8,724 nucleotides of DNA from Rhodoferax sp. (GCA_018882485.1 VERU01000080.1:1-8724), one strand, 5' to 3'; positions 1 through 6,407 are shown, counted from the stretch's first letter. Notes: generated by a model from the letters alone, not told the origin. Program-made: numbers and translations.

Positions 1-749
1 CACACCCCCACGATCAGCCCGCCCAGCAGCGCGCCGCGCGAGTTGTTGAAGCCGCCGATGATGGCCGCGAAAAAGGCATTGGTGCCCAGGCCCTCGCCCA
101 TGTCGAACTTGGCCAGGTAGGTCGGCGTGACCAGCAGCGCGGCCGCCGCGGCCAGCAGCGCGTTGATGGCGAAGGTGTAGAAGATCATGCGCGGCACGTT
201 GATGCCCAGCACCGAGGCGCTTTCGGTGTTCTGCGCCACCGCCTGCATGGCGCGACCGGTCACGGTGCGCGACAGGAAGGCCTGGGTGGCCAGCACCAGC
301 GCCAGGGCAAAGGCGAAGGTGCCGATGTCGCTGGCCGACACCGTCACCCCGCCCAGGTTGAACAGCTTGTCGGGAAAGATCTGCGGAAAGGGGTGGGGCT
401 CGGCGCTGTAGCCGGCACGCACACCGTTGCGCATCGCGATCGACAGGCCGATGGTGGCCACCACGATGGGCATCATGCCGTACTTGAACAGCGGGTCCAC
501 CAGCCCCCGCTTGAAGGCCCAGCCCAGCACCAGCACCGAGGCGGCGCAGGACACCAGAAAGGCCGGGTACAGCGGCACACCGGCGCCCAGCAGCATCACC
601 ATCATGAAGGCCGGCAGCATCACGAATTCGCCCTGGGCGAAGTTGATGGTGCCCGAGGCCTGCCACAGCAGGGTGAAGCCCAGGGCGGCCAGCGCATAGA
701 TGCTGCCGGTGGCCAGGCCGCTGAAGAAGAGCTGGAGGAAGTCGGTCAT
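1..749 (-). CDS. livH: LivH-family ABC transporter inner-membrane permease (3' end outside window)
   Basis: Inner-membrane permease of a branched-chain amino acid-type (HAAT) ABC importer; with a LivM partner and two ATPases it would pass a solute delivered by a periplasmic binding protein. The 249 visible residues are strongly hydrophobic. They carry the LivH signatures: GSIYALAALGFTLLW near residues 15-29, INFAQGEF at 35-42, the cytoplasmic coupling-loop segment GRAMQAVAQN at 165-174, and IIGGFNNSRGALLGG at 230-244. Family members are about 290-300 aa, so roughly 40-50 residues lie beyond position 1. The ATG at 749 begins 7 bp after the amidohydrolase stop. A GGTGAG overlapping that stop is the only Shine-Dalgarno-like sequence, so translational coupling is likely. 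livM, livG and livF are expected next but are not in view. The family call is firm. The ligand is probably not a branched-chain amino acid, given the enzymes in the same operon, but that is inference. Confidence 0.95.
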   Translation of the reverse strand, partial: MTDFLQLFFSGLATGSIYALAALGFTLLWQASGTINFAQGEFVMLPAFMMVMLLGAGVPLYPAFLVSCAASVLVLGWAFKRGLVDPLFKYGMMPIVVATIGLSIAMRNGVRAGYSAEPHPFPQIFPDKLFNLGGVTVSASDIGTFAFALALVLATQAFLSRTVTGRAMQAVAQNTESASVLGINVPRMIFYTFAINALLAAAAALLVTPTYLAKFDMGEGLGTNAFFAAIIGGFNNSRGALLGGLIVGV

Positions 750-756
750 GGAGCAC

Positions 757-1578
757 TCACCATTCAAAAAGCCGTGCGGGGGCATCCCACATCAGGGTCC
801 GGCACTGGTCCGGGGTGAACCAGCGGCCGGCCAGCTGCAGCAGCGTGCCGTAGTCCAGCCGGTAAGGCGCACGCAGGAAGGGCCAGTCCGAGGCCCAGAT
901 GCAGCGTTCGGGCCCGAAGGCCTGCAGCAGGCGCAGCACCGGCTCGCGGGCGTCCTCGAAGGGGTAGCCCGTCTGCGAAAACTTGGCGAAGCCGGAAAGC
1001 TTGACCACTCCCAGGCCGCTGTCGGCCAGGGTCCGCAGCGCCCGCACCCCGGGCGCATCGGGTCCGTCGGCCAGCACCGGCCGGCCGCAGTGGTCGATCA
1101 GGGTGCGAACCCGGGCGCGCTCGATGCGCGGCAGCAGCTCGGCCAGCTGGTCGCCGCTGACCTGGAACTGCGCCCACAGGTTGAGAGCGGCCAGCCGCTG
1201 CAGCAGGCCGTCGATGTCGGCGTAATGGGCCAGCCCGTGCAGCGCCGGGTTGAAGGCCACCCCCACGATGCCCTGGCGCTGCAGGTCGCGCAGCCGGTCG
1301 CGGCCGGTGTCGGCCGGCAGCACCGCCACCCCCTTGAAACGCCCCTCACCCTGGGCGATGGCGTCGAGCAGGCAGCGGTTGTCGCTGGCGTAGCCCGAAT
1401 TGGGGCCCACCAGCAGCGCATGCCGCGTGCCGTAGGCCGCCATCACTTCCTTGAAATACGCCGCCGTGCCCAGCTCCTGGCCGGCCGGGTGGTAGGCCGC
1501 CTCGGCCGAAAACGCAAAGCGTGCCGGATCGAGCACATGGCAGTGCCCGTCGATCTTGGGCAGATCGAGGAGGTTCAC
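757..1578 (-). CDS. TIM-barrel amidohydrolase, 2-pyrone-4,6-dicarboxylate hydrolase-like
   Basis: Predicted cytoplasmic hydrolase of the amidohydrolase superfamily (amidohydro-rel/COG3618 type; relatives include LigI, which opens 2-pyrone-4,6-dicarboxylate, and sugar-acid lactonases). The 273 residues fit the family. Visible features are the N-terminal HxH (H12, H14 in DGHCH), LIDHCGRP with H163 at the end of a strand, KLSGF at 193-197, and the C-terminal WASDWPF with D231, the likely general base or metal ligand. No signal peptide is seen. The start is GTG at 1578, 15 bp after the preceding dehydrogenase stop; the conserved DGHCH begins only ten residues in, so a later start is unlikely. It sits between aroE and livH with very short gaps, which makes it part of the transporter operon. 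An inferred role is hydrolysis of a lactone or pyrone intermediate of an imported ring acid. The exact substrate cannot be told from sequence. Confidence 0.88.
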   Translation of the reverse strand: MNLLDLPKIDGHCHVLDPARFAFSAEAAYHPAGQELGTAAYFKEVMAAYGTRHALLVGPNSGYASDNRCLLDAIAQGEGRFKGVAVLPADTGRDRLRDLQRQGIVGVAFNPALHGLAHYADIDGLLQRLAALNLWAQFQVSGDQLAELLPRIERARVRTLIDHCGRPVLADGPDAPGVRALRTLADSGLGVVKLSGFAKFSQTGYPFEDAREPVLRLLQAFGPERCIWASDWPFLRAPYRLDYGTLLQLAGRWFTPDQCRTLMWDAPARLFEW

Positions 1579-1593
1579 GCTGGGCCGCCGCGT

Positions 1594-2433
1594 TCAGAAG
1601 GTGGCCTGTACCGCGGCCCGCAGCTCGGGCGTGACCTCCGGCAGCACGCCGAACCAGGCCTGGAAGGCCGGGCGGGCCTGGTTCAGCAGCATGCCCAGGC
1701 CGTTCACCGTGCGGTGCCCACGGGCCCGGGCCTGCGCCAGCAGCGGGGTTTCCAGGGGGATGTAGATCGCGTCCGACACCATGGCCGCCTGGGGCAGGTC
1801 GTCGAGCGCCACGTCCAGCGCGCTCTGGCCGTGCATGCCCTGGGTGGTGGTGTTGACCAGCAGGCTCACACCGGCCATGGCGGCATGGCGTTCGGCCCAG
1901 GGCACCACCTGCACCCGTTCGCCAAACACCTCGGCCAGCGCCTGCGCGCGCTCGGGTGTGCGGTTGGTGAGCCGCACCTGCGGCACCCCTTCGTCGAGCA
2001 GCGCGCAGACGATGGCCCGGGCCGCGCCGCCCGCGCCCAGCACCAGCGCCGGTCCGCAGTCGCCGCGCCAGTCGGGTTCGGCATCGCGCAGGCTCTGGAT
2101 GTAGCCGGCGCCGTCGTTGTTGGCCCCCAGCAGGCTGCCGTCGGGCCGCACCACGATGGTGTTGATGGCCGCGACGCGGCGCGCCGTCGGTGTCAGCTCG
2201 TCCATCAGCGCCATGGCCGCCACCTTGTGCGGCACGGTCACGTTGCAGCCGGCAAACCCCAGGGCCGGCAGGCCCCGGATGGCATCGGCCAGCCGGTCCG
2301 GGTGGACCGGCAGCTGCACATACGCGCCCTTGAGCCGGTGGTGGGCGATCCAGTGGTTGTGGATCGCGGGCGACCGGGTGTGGGCCACGGGCCAGCCCAT
2401 CACGCCAGCCAGGATGTATCGGGCGTCTGCCAT
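1594..2433 (-). CDS. aroE: Shikimate/quinate 5-dehydrogenase family protein, canonical-type copy
   Basis: NAD(P)-dependent dehydrogenase of the AroE fold, interconverting a ring alcohol and ketone such as shikimate/3-dehydroshikimate or quinate/3-dehydroquinate. The length of 279 aa is normal. In order: GWPVAHTRSPAIHN at 13-26, with T19 and S21 at the two substrate-binding serine positions of E. coli AroE; NVTVPHK with catalytic K70; N91 in NTIV; NNDG with D107, the proton-relay partner of the lysine; the nucleotide loop GAGGAA at 133-138; NRT at 157-159, typical of NADP binding; NTTTQGM at 194-200; and Q252 in the C-terminal GMLLNQ. The start ATG at 2433 places the first strand as in homologs; the open frame extends 51 codons upstream into the preceding gene but without family-like sequence. 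It is the second gene after the binding protein, 43 bp downstream of its stop. Placement with a transporter argues for a catabolic rather than biosynthetic role, which is inference. Confidence 0.93.
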   Translation of the reverse strand: MADARYILAGVMGWPVAHTRSPAIHNHWIAHHRLKGAYVQLPVHPDRLADAIRGLPALGFAGCNVTVPHKVAAMALMDELTPTARRVAAINTIVVRPDGSLLGANNDGAGYIQSLRDAEPDWRGDCGPALVLGAGGAARAIVCALLDEGVPQVRLTNRTPERAQALAEVFGERVQVVPWAERHAAMAGVSLLVNTTTQGMHGQSALDVALDDLPQAAMVSDAIYIPLETPLLAQARARGHRTVNGLGMLLNQARPAFQAWFGVLPEVTPELRAAVQATF

Positions 2434-2476
2434 GCCGGTTGCCGCTGTTGCCGTCGAAGGTGTCGCAGGCCTGCGC

Positions 2477-3604
2477 TTACTTCTTGCCGGCCGGCGGCAG
2501 GGTGGCCACCACCTCGCCCTTGCCGTTCTTGACTTCCACCAGGAAGCTCTCGCGGTCGAGGTCGCCCTTGTCGTCGAAGCACACATCCATCAGGATGCCA
2601 GGGTGCTGCTTGGCCGAGAAGCAGGTGTTGCGGATGGCCGCTGCGGCCGCCTTGCGGTCGAGCTTGCCGGCCTTCTCGATGGCGGCCTTGAGGATGTAGA
2701 CCCCGGTGTAGCCCTTCACACCGTTGTGGTCGGACTCGGACTTGTATTCGGCCTTGTACTTGGCACCCCAGGCCTTGAGCTGGGGCGCATCCACGGTCAG
2801 GCCCACGTGGGCGGTGGCGCCATTGGCGGCTTCGCCGGCGAGCTCGATCACCTTCTGGCCGGTCAGGGTGGTTTCACCGATCAGCGGCTTGGTCCAGCCC
2901 TGCTTGCGGAATTCGCGCAGCGCACGCGCCGATTCTTCCTCGTTCACATAGACGAAGGCGGCATCGGCATTGCTCTGCTTGGCCTTGAGCACGGCCGCCG
3001 AGAAGTCCACCTGGCCGGCTTCGGTCGAAACTTCACCCACCACCTTGGTCGTGCTGCCCTCGAGCAGCTTTTTGATGGTGTCCAGACCGCCCTTGCCGAA
3101 ATCGTTGTTCACATACACCACGACCAGCGTCTTGGCCTTGGTGGTGATGTAGCGTGCCACCTTGGGGAACGAGACCGACTGGCCGAAGGCCGTGCGGAAC
3201 ACGTAGGGGTTGCCCTGCTGCGTGATGGCGGCGGCCTCGCCGCCGGTGAAGTTCGGGATCTCGCCGCGCTTGCTCTCGGCCATGGACACCATGATGGAGC
3301 CGGAATAGACCGGGCCGAAGATGGCAAACACGTCGTTGTCCACCGCCTTCTGCGTCAGGCCCTTGGCCACACCCGGGTTGCTCTGGGTGTCTTCGCTGGT
3401 GTAGCTGATCTTGCGGCCCAGGATCCCGCCTGCGGCGTTGATTTCCTTGATGGCCATCTCGACCCCGTTCTTGAAGAAGGTGCCCGAGGTGGTGCCGGGA
3501 CCCGACAGCTCGACGATGTTGGCGATCTTGATGTCCTGGGCCTGGGCCAGGGTGGCGCCGGCCAGCAGCAGGCCGGCGGCCAGGGTGTTCAGGGTGGCTT
3601 TCAT
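2477..3604 (-). CDS. Periplasmic substrate-binding protein of a branched-chain amino acid-type ABC importer (LivK-like)
   Basis: Secreted type I periplasmic binding protein (Peripla_BP_6) that captures the solute for the LivH-type permease encoded three genes on. The 375 residues start with a classical signal peptide (K2, hydrophobic core 4-20) with likely cleavage after A22 in AQA/QD. The mature protein begins DIKIANIVELSGPG, the usual first strand and ligand loop, followed by FKNGVEMAIKEINAAGGILG at 44-63 and the hinge-type segment FAIFGPVYSG near 93-102. Two cysteines, C328 and C342, could form a disulfide. The ATG at 3604 is fixed by both the signal peptide and an AAGGAG six bases upstream; the frame is open further upstream but shows no protein-like signal. 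It is first in its operon. Relatives bind amino acids, amides or aromatic and alicyclic acids, so the ligand is not determined; the neighbouring ring-acid enzymes suggest the last. Confidence 0.95.
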   Translation of the reverse strand: MKATLNTLAAGLLLAGATLAQAQDIKIANIVELSGPGTTSGTFFKNGVEMAIKEINAAGGILGRKISYTSEDTQSNPGVAKGLTQKAVDNDVFAIFGPVYSGSIMVSMAESKRGEIPNFTGGEAAAITQQGNPYVFRTAFGQSVSFPKVARYITTKAKTLVVVYVNNDFGKGGLDTIKKLLEGSTTKVVGEVSTEAGQVDFSAAVLKAKQSNADAAFVYVNEEESARALREFRKQGWTKPLIGETTLTGQKVIELAGEAANGATAHVGLTVDAPQLKAWGAKYKAEYKSESDHNGVKGYTGVYILKAAIEKAGKLDRKAAAAAIRNTCFSAKQHPGILMDVCFDDKGDLDRESFLVEVKNGKGEVVATLPPAGKK

Positions 3605-3610
3605 GAGGGT

Positions 3611-3616
3611 CTCCTT
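3611..3616 (-). promoter_or_regulatory. Strong Shine-Dalgarno site of the binding-protein gene
   Basis: The minus strand reads AAGGAG followed by six bases (ACCCTC) and ATG. It is the clearest ribosome binding site in the window and decides the start of the substrate-binding protein. Strong initiation fits a binding protein made in excess over its permease. Confidence 0.85.
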
Positions 3617-3750
3617 GTGGGTTGGATGGCGGAAGGCTTGACGATGGCGGGACGCGGCAGCAGGACGTGGCCGGTCCTTTCGTCGTGAGGGCAGGGCAAT
3701 GTACGGCGGTCCGTCCTGTTTACCAGGGCGACAACCGTCCATTGTGTTCG

Positions 3751-3762
3751 ATGATCGATCAT
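3751..3762. promoter_or_regulatory. Palindrome ATGATCGATCAT, candidate operator
   Basis: A perfect 12-bp palindrome with a further CGATCA half-site at 3770-3775, about 150 bp upstream of the binding-protein start. It overlaps a -10-like TATGAT on the minus strand, as a repressor site would. Its sequence differs from the TGGAATT boxes at 6360-6392, so if real it would be read by a different regulator encoded elsewhere. Perfect 12-bp palindromes occur by chance about once per 4 kb, so the evidence is modest. Confidence 0.35.
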
Positions 3763-3791
3763 ATAAGGGCGATCAACGCACGAACTCAGGG

Positions 3792-5543
3792 TTAGTCCGG
3801 GGTGCCGGCGCGTTGCGCCCGGGACACGGCGTCGCGGCTGGCCAGGTGGGCGAACACCAGGCCCGGGCCGATGGTGATGCCCGGCGCCGGGTAGGCGCCC
3901 CCCATGATGGACTGCATGTCGTTGCCGATGGCGTACAGGCCGGCAATCGGCTGGTGCCCGCCGTCCAGCACCCGCGCCTGCGCGTCGGTCACCAGGCCGG
4001 TGGCCGCGCCGATGTCGCCGGGGTAGAGCTGCACCGCGTAGAACGGCGCGGTCTGCAGCGGCCCCAGGTTGGGGTTGCCGCCGGCGCCGGCGCGCGCCGG
4101 GTCGCCCAGGTTCTGCTGGTAGGCCGTGACACCACGGCCGAACGCGGCATCGTGGCCGGCCAGTGCGGCGGCGTTGTTCTGCGCCACACTGGCCTGCAGG
4201 CAGCCGGCGTCCATGCCCAGCTGCGTGGCCAGCTCGGCCAGCGTGGCGCCCTGGCGCAGGTAGCCGTCGGCCAGGAAGGGCGCCAGTCCGCGGCCCCCCG
4301 GGCGCACCATGCCGATGCCGTAGGCCCGCAGGGCGTCGGCGTCGCACACCAGCCAGGCCGGGATGCTGGGGGTCTGCGCATGGGCCGCCTGCATCGCGAG
4401 CCCGAACTGGTGGTAGGAGGTGCTCTCGTTGAGAAAGCGCTCACCGCGCTGGTTGACGGTGATCATCCCGGGCTTGGCCCGGTCCATCACGAAATGCGGG
4501 AACACCGCGCGGCTGCCATCGGCGCGCTGGCGCAGCGAGCAGGGTGCCCAGAAGGCATGCGACTTTGCTGCCGTGCCGTGGTGCGCGCCCAGTGCCAGCG
4601 TCAGCGCCTGGGCCTCGCCGGTGTGGCCCGGTGCTCCCGGGCTCCAGGCCGGCGGAATGCCCGGCAGCAGGCGCTCGCGCCACTGCGGGTGGCGGTTGAA
4701 GCCGCCGCTGGCCAGCACCAGCCCGCCGCGCAGGCGCACCGGGCGGGTTTGTCCCTGATGCCGCAGTGTGGCGCCGACCACGCCGTGCGCGTCGCGCTCG
4801 ATCCCGTCCAGCGAGGTGTTCAGCGCCAGCGTGACGCCAGCCTGCCGCGACAGCGACAGCAGCAGCCGCCCGACCAGGGCATTGCCCATCACCAGCCGGG
4901 TGCCCCGGGGGTGGCGCAGGCGGTCCAGGGCGTGGCGCGCCAGCAGGCGCACCGAATGGCGCAGCGACGTCAGGGACCGGCGCACGCCCAGCAGGTGCCC
5001 GATGTCGGTGCGGTCCACCATCATGCCGCCCAGCACGGTGAATTCGGGGATGGGCGGGCGCAGCAGCCCGAACAGCGCGCCGAGTTGCCGGCCATCGAAG
5101 GGCAGCGGCTCCAGGGCGCGCCCGCACAGCGTGGAACCGGGCAGGTCGGACAGGTAATCGGGGTGCCGCGGGTAGGGCCGGAAGCGCACGTCGGTGCGCG
5201 CCTCCAGGGTCTCGATGGCGCGGCGTCCGTGGGCCAGAAACGCCTCGCGCAGCGCCCGGGGGCTGTGCTCGCCCACCGCGTGGTCGAGGTAGCTGCGGGC
5301 CTGGTCCAGCGTGTCCCCGGGGTTGACCTCGGCGCTGTGCGCATTGCCGGGCACCCAGGTGGTGCCGGCCGACAAGGCCGTGGTGCCGCCCACCAGGCCG
5401 GTGCGTTCGACCAGCAGCACGCGCGCGCCGTCCAGCGCCGCCAACAGCGCGCAGGCCAGGCCGGCCCCGCCGGCGCCCACCACCAGCAGGTCGAAGGGTT
5501 CGGACGCGTCCAGGCCATCCAGGCCCTGCTGCAGCACCTTCAT
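3792..5543 (-). CDS. FAD-dependent dehydrogenase, fumarate reductase/3-ketosteroid dehydrogenase-like flavoprotein
   Basis: Flavoprotein of the FAD_binding_2 family, 583 aa, typical for KstD- and fumarate reductase-like enzymes that desaturate a C-C bond (or reduce one) with FAD. N-terminal dinucleotide loop GAGGAG at 23-28, ribose-binding E46 in LLVERT, and GGTT at 52-55. The cap/catalytic domain holds MDRAKPGMITVNQRGERF followed by LNES and YHQF (353-380). The C-terminal FAD-closing segment has AIGND at 538-542, GGAYPAPG at 548-555 and TIGPG at 557-561. Its Y551xxxG555 spacing resembles the Tyr/Gly pair that polarises the substrate ketone in 3-ketosteroid delta1-dehydrogenases; this is motif resemblance, not alignment. 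The ATG at 5543 overlaps the upstream dehydrogenase stop (ATGA), so the two are translationally coupled. It is homologous to the flavoprotein at the right edge. No signal peptide or Tat motif is seen, so it is cytoplasmic. The likely substrate is a cyclic ketone acid (inference). Confidence 0.92.
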   Translation of the reverse strand: MKVLQQGLDGLDASEPFDLLVVGAGGAGLACALLAALDGARVLLVERTGLVGGTTALSAGTTWVPGNAHSAEVNPGDTLDQARSYLDHAVGEHSPRALREAFLAHGRRAIETLEARTDVRFRPYPRHPDYLSDLPGSTLCGRALEPLPFDGRQLGALFGLLRPPIPEFTVLGGMMVDRTDIGHLLGVRRSLTSLRHSVRLLARHALDRLRHPRGTRLVMGNALVGRLLLSLSRQAGVTLALNTSLDGIERDAHGVVGATLRHQGQTRPVRLRGGLVLASGGFNRHPQWRERLLPGIPPAWSPGAPGHTGEAQALTLALGAHHGTAAKSHAFWAPCSLRQRADGSRAVFPHFVMDRAKPGMITVNQRGERFLNESTSYHQFGLAMQAAHAQTPSIPAWLVCDADALRAYGIGMVRPGGRGLAPFLADGYLRQGATLAELATQLGMDAGCLQASVAQNNAAALAGHDAAFGRGVTAYQQNLGDPARAGAGGNPNLGPLQTAPFYAVQLYPGDIGAATGLVTDAQARVLDGGHQPIAGLYAIGNDMQSIMGGAYPAPGITIGPGLVFAHLASRDAVSRAQRAGTPD

Positions 5544-6340
5544 GCGGCCGGCTCCAGCAGGAAGTCGACCATCAGGTCGCGCACCCGGGCAAACATGTCG
5601 GTCCCGGTCAGGGTGGGGCAGCCGCGCGCACGCGCCGCGGCGATCAGCGGCGGCACCGCCGGCGCGGTGATCACGCAGCCCACGAACTGATGCGGCGCCA
5701 GGCGGCTGGCGTCGATGGGCAGCGCATCGCCGGCCTGCATGCCCATGGGGCTGGCGTTGACGGCGATGTCGAAACCGGCCGGATCGGCGCTGCCGGCCTG
5801 CGCGTAGCCTCGTCCCAGGCCGGCCAGCTTGCGCACCAGGGCATCGCGCCGGGCGGTGTCGGGGTCGTGCACCGCCAGCTCGGCGGCGCCGGCCAGCAGC
5901 AGGGCATGGCCGATGGCCGAGCCGGCCCCGCCCGCGCCCACCAGCAGCACGCGCCGCTGCGATGGCTCGCAGCCCCGGGCCTGCAGGGCCTGCACGAAGC
6001 CCAGGCCGTCGAACATGTCGCCGTGCCAGCCGCCGTCCGGGTTGCGGCGCAGCGTGTTGACGCCGCCCAGGAAGGCGGCGCGCCCGGAATGGGTGGCGCA
6101 CAGCGCGAAGGCCGCGAACTTGTGCGGCACCGTGACGATGATGCCGTCCACATTGCGGGCCCGCGACACCCCGGCCAGCCAGCCGGCCAGATCGGCCGGG
6201 CGCACATGCGCCGGCACGCACAGCGCATTGCGGCCCCGGTCCTGGAACGCCTGGGTCACGCCGGCGGGCGACTTCACCTGGGCGATGGGGTCGCCCACGA
6301 TGAAATGCAGGCGGCTGGCGCCATTGAGGGTGTCGAGCAT
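5540..6340 (-). CDS. Divergent shikimate dehydrogenase-like oxidoreductase
   Basis: Second AroE-fold enzyme in the window, 266 aa. It keeps the catalytic pair, K74 in VTVPHK and D111 in MFDGLGF, plus N95 in NTL, the GAGGAG loop at 135-140 and NASPMGM at 195-201. It departs from true shikimate dehydrogenases at substrate-contact positions: the first of the two serines is V22 (QVKSP), IHN is replaced by AGV, and the C-terminal glutamine is V253. At the cofactor end it has H158-D159 instead of the NRT of the other copy; an acidic residue there usually means NAD rather than NADP. It is therefore likely an NAD-dependent dehydrogenase of a related but different ring alcohol (inference). ATG at 6340 is the only in-frame start, because a TGA lies at 6355-6353. 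No Shine-Dalgarno sequence precedes it. It is the first gene leftwards from the divergent control region and is coupled by ATGA to the flavoprotein gene. Confidence 0.88.
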   Translation of the reverse strand: MLDTLNGASRLHFIVGDPIAQVKSPAGVTQAFQDRGRNALCVPAHVRPADLAGWLAGVSRARNVDGIIVTVPHKFAAFALCATHSGRAAFLGGVNTLRRNPDGGWHGDMFDGLGFVQALQARGCEPSQRRVLLVGAGGAGSAIGHALLLAGAAELAVHDPDTARRDALVRKLAGLGRGYAQAGSADPAGFDIAVNASPMGMQAGDALPIDASRLAPHQFVGCVITAPAVPPLIAAARARGCPTLTGTDMFARVRDLMVDFLLEPAA

Positions 6341-6346
6341 GGGCGC

Positions 6347-6375
6347 ATGATATCAAAACTGGAATTAAATTCCAA
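6347..6375 (-). promoter_or_regulatory. Candidate sigma70 promoter for the divergent AroE-like gene
   Basis: The minus strand has TTGGAA (6375-6370), a 17-bp spacer and TATCAT (6352-6347), matching the consensus at four of six and four of six positions with ideal spacing. The predicted +1 is position 6340, the A of the start codon. The -35 box lies inside the perfect palindrome at 6360-6374, so a protein bound there would block polymerase. This was judged by eye only. Confidence 0.5.
6360..6374. promoter_or_regulatory. IclR-type operator, perfect 15-bp palindrome (box 1)
   Basis: TGGAATTAAATTCCA is a perfect inverted repeat of seven bases around one central A. It agrees at 12 of 14 defined positions with TGGAAATNATTTCCA, the consensus known for E. 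coli IclR. It lies between the divergent starts of an IclR-family gene and its presumed target and covers the -35 of the leftward promoter candidate. This is the best-supported regulatory site in the window. Confidence 0.75.
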
Positions 6376-6377
6376 TA

Positions 6378-6392
6378 TGGAATTGTGTTCCG
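6378..6392. promoter_or_regulatory. Second, degenerate IclR-type operator (box 2)
   Basis: TGGAATTGTGTTCCG keeps the left half-site of box 1 exactly and the TTCC of the right half, agreeing with box 1 at 11 of 14 defined positions. Box centres are 18 bp apart. The right half of box 1 and the left half of box 2 also form a 7-bp inverted repeat around ATA (6368-6384). It overlaps the only possible -35 of the rightward regulator promoter, as expected for autoregulation. Confidence 0.6.
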
Positions 6393-6407
6393 ACTCCCTG
6401 CTATCAT
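6378..6407 (+). promoter_or_regulatory. Candidate promoter of the IclR-family regulator gene
   Basis: TATCAT at 6402-6407 is identical to the leftward -10 candidate. The best -35 is TGGAAT at 6378-6383 with an 18-bp spacer, only three of six matches, so activator help or low basal expression is plausible. The predicted +1 is 6414-6415, at the ATG. Confidence 0.35.

Larger units (their letters stand above)
3605..3791 (-). promoter_or_regulatory. Intergenic control region upstream of the binding-protein operon
   Basis: This 187-bp gap separates the flavoprotein stop from the binding-protein start and contains no gene that I can support. It is richer in A/T around 3740-3780 than its surroundings. 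A minus-strand TATGAT (3763-3758) is a fair -10 candidate, but no good -35 lies 16-18 bp upstream of it. It overlaps the 12-bp palindrome at 3751-3762. Nearer the gene, CCTGTTTACCAGG (3715-3727) pairs at five of six positions and could be another repressor half-site pair. No convincing hairpin plus T-run is seen, so transcription from the upstream flavoprotein gene may also read through. Confidence 0.45.

Noticed and set aside
2434..2476. Internal promoter between the binding-protein and dehydrogenase genes
   Set aside because: The 43-bp gap is GC-rich with no -10-like sequence. It is more likely an ordinary intra-operon spacer.
700..2532. 610-codon plus-strand open frame opposite the amidohydrolase and dehydrogenase genes
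   Set aside because: Its product is rich in Arg, His, Gln, Gly and Pro without domains, and it lies antisense to two genes with clear family motifs. It is a GC-rich shadow frame.
2117..3688. 523-codon plus-strand open frame opposite the binding-protein gene
   Set aside because: It is antisense to a protein with a signal peptide and a strong ribosome binding site. The composition is low-information and no family is recognisable.
3740..3791. Rho-independent terminator after the flavoprotein stop
   Set aside because: GTTCG/CGAAC and TGATCG/CGATCA can pair, but the stems are short, the loop is long and no T-run follows on the minus strand.
3699..5690. 663-codon plus-strand open frame opposite the flavoprotein gene
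   Set aside because: It is antisense to a full FAD_binding_2 protein with all its motifs. The product is Gln/His/Arg/Ala-rich and unlike any family; high GC suppresses stop codons here.
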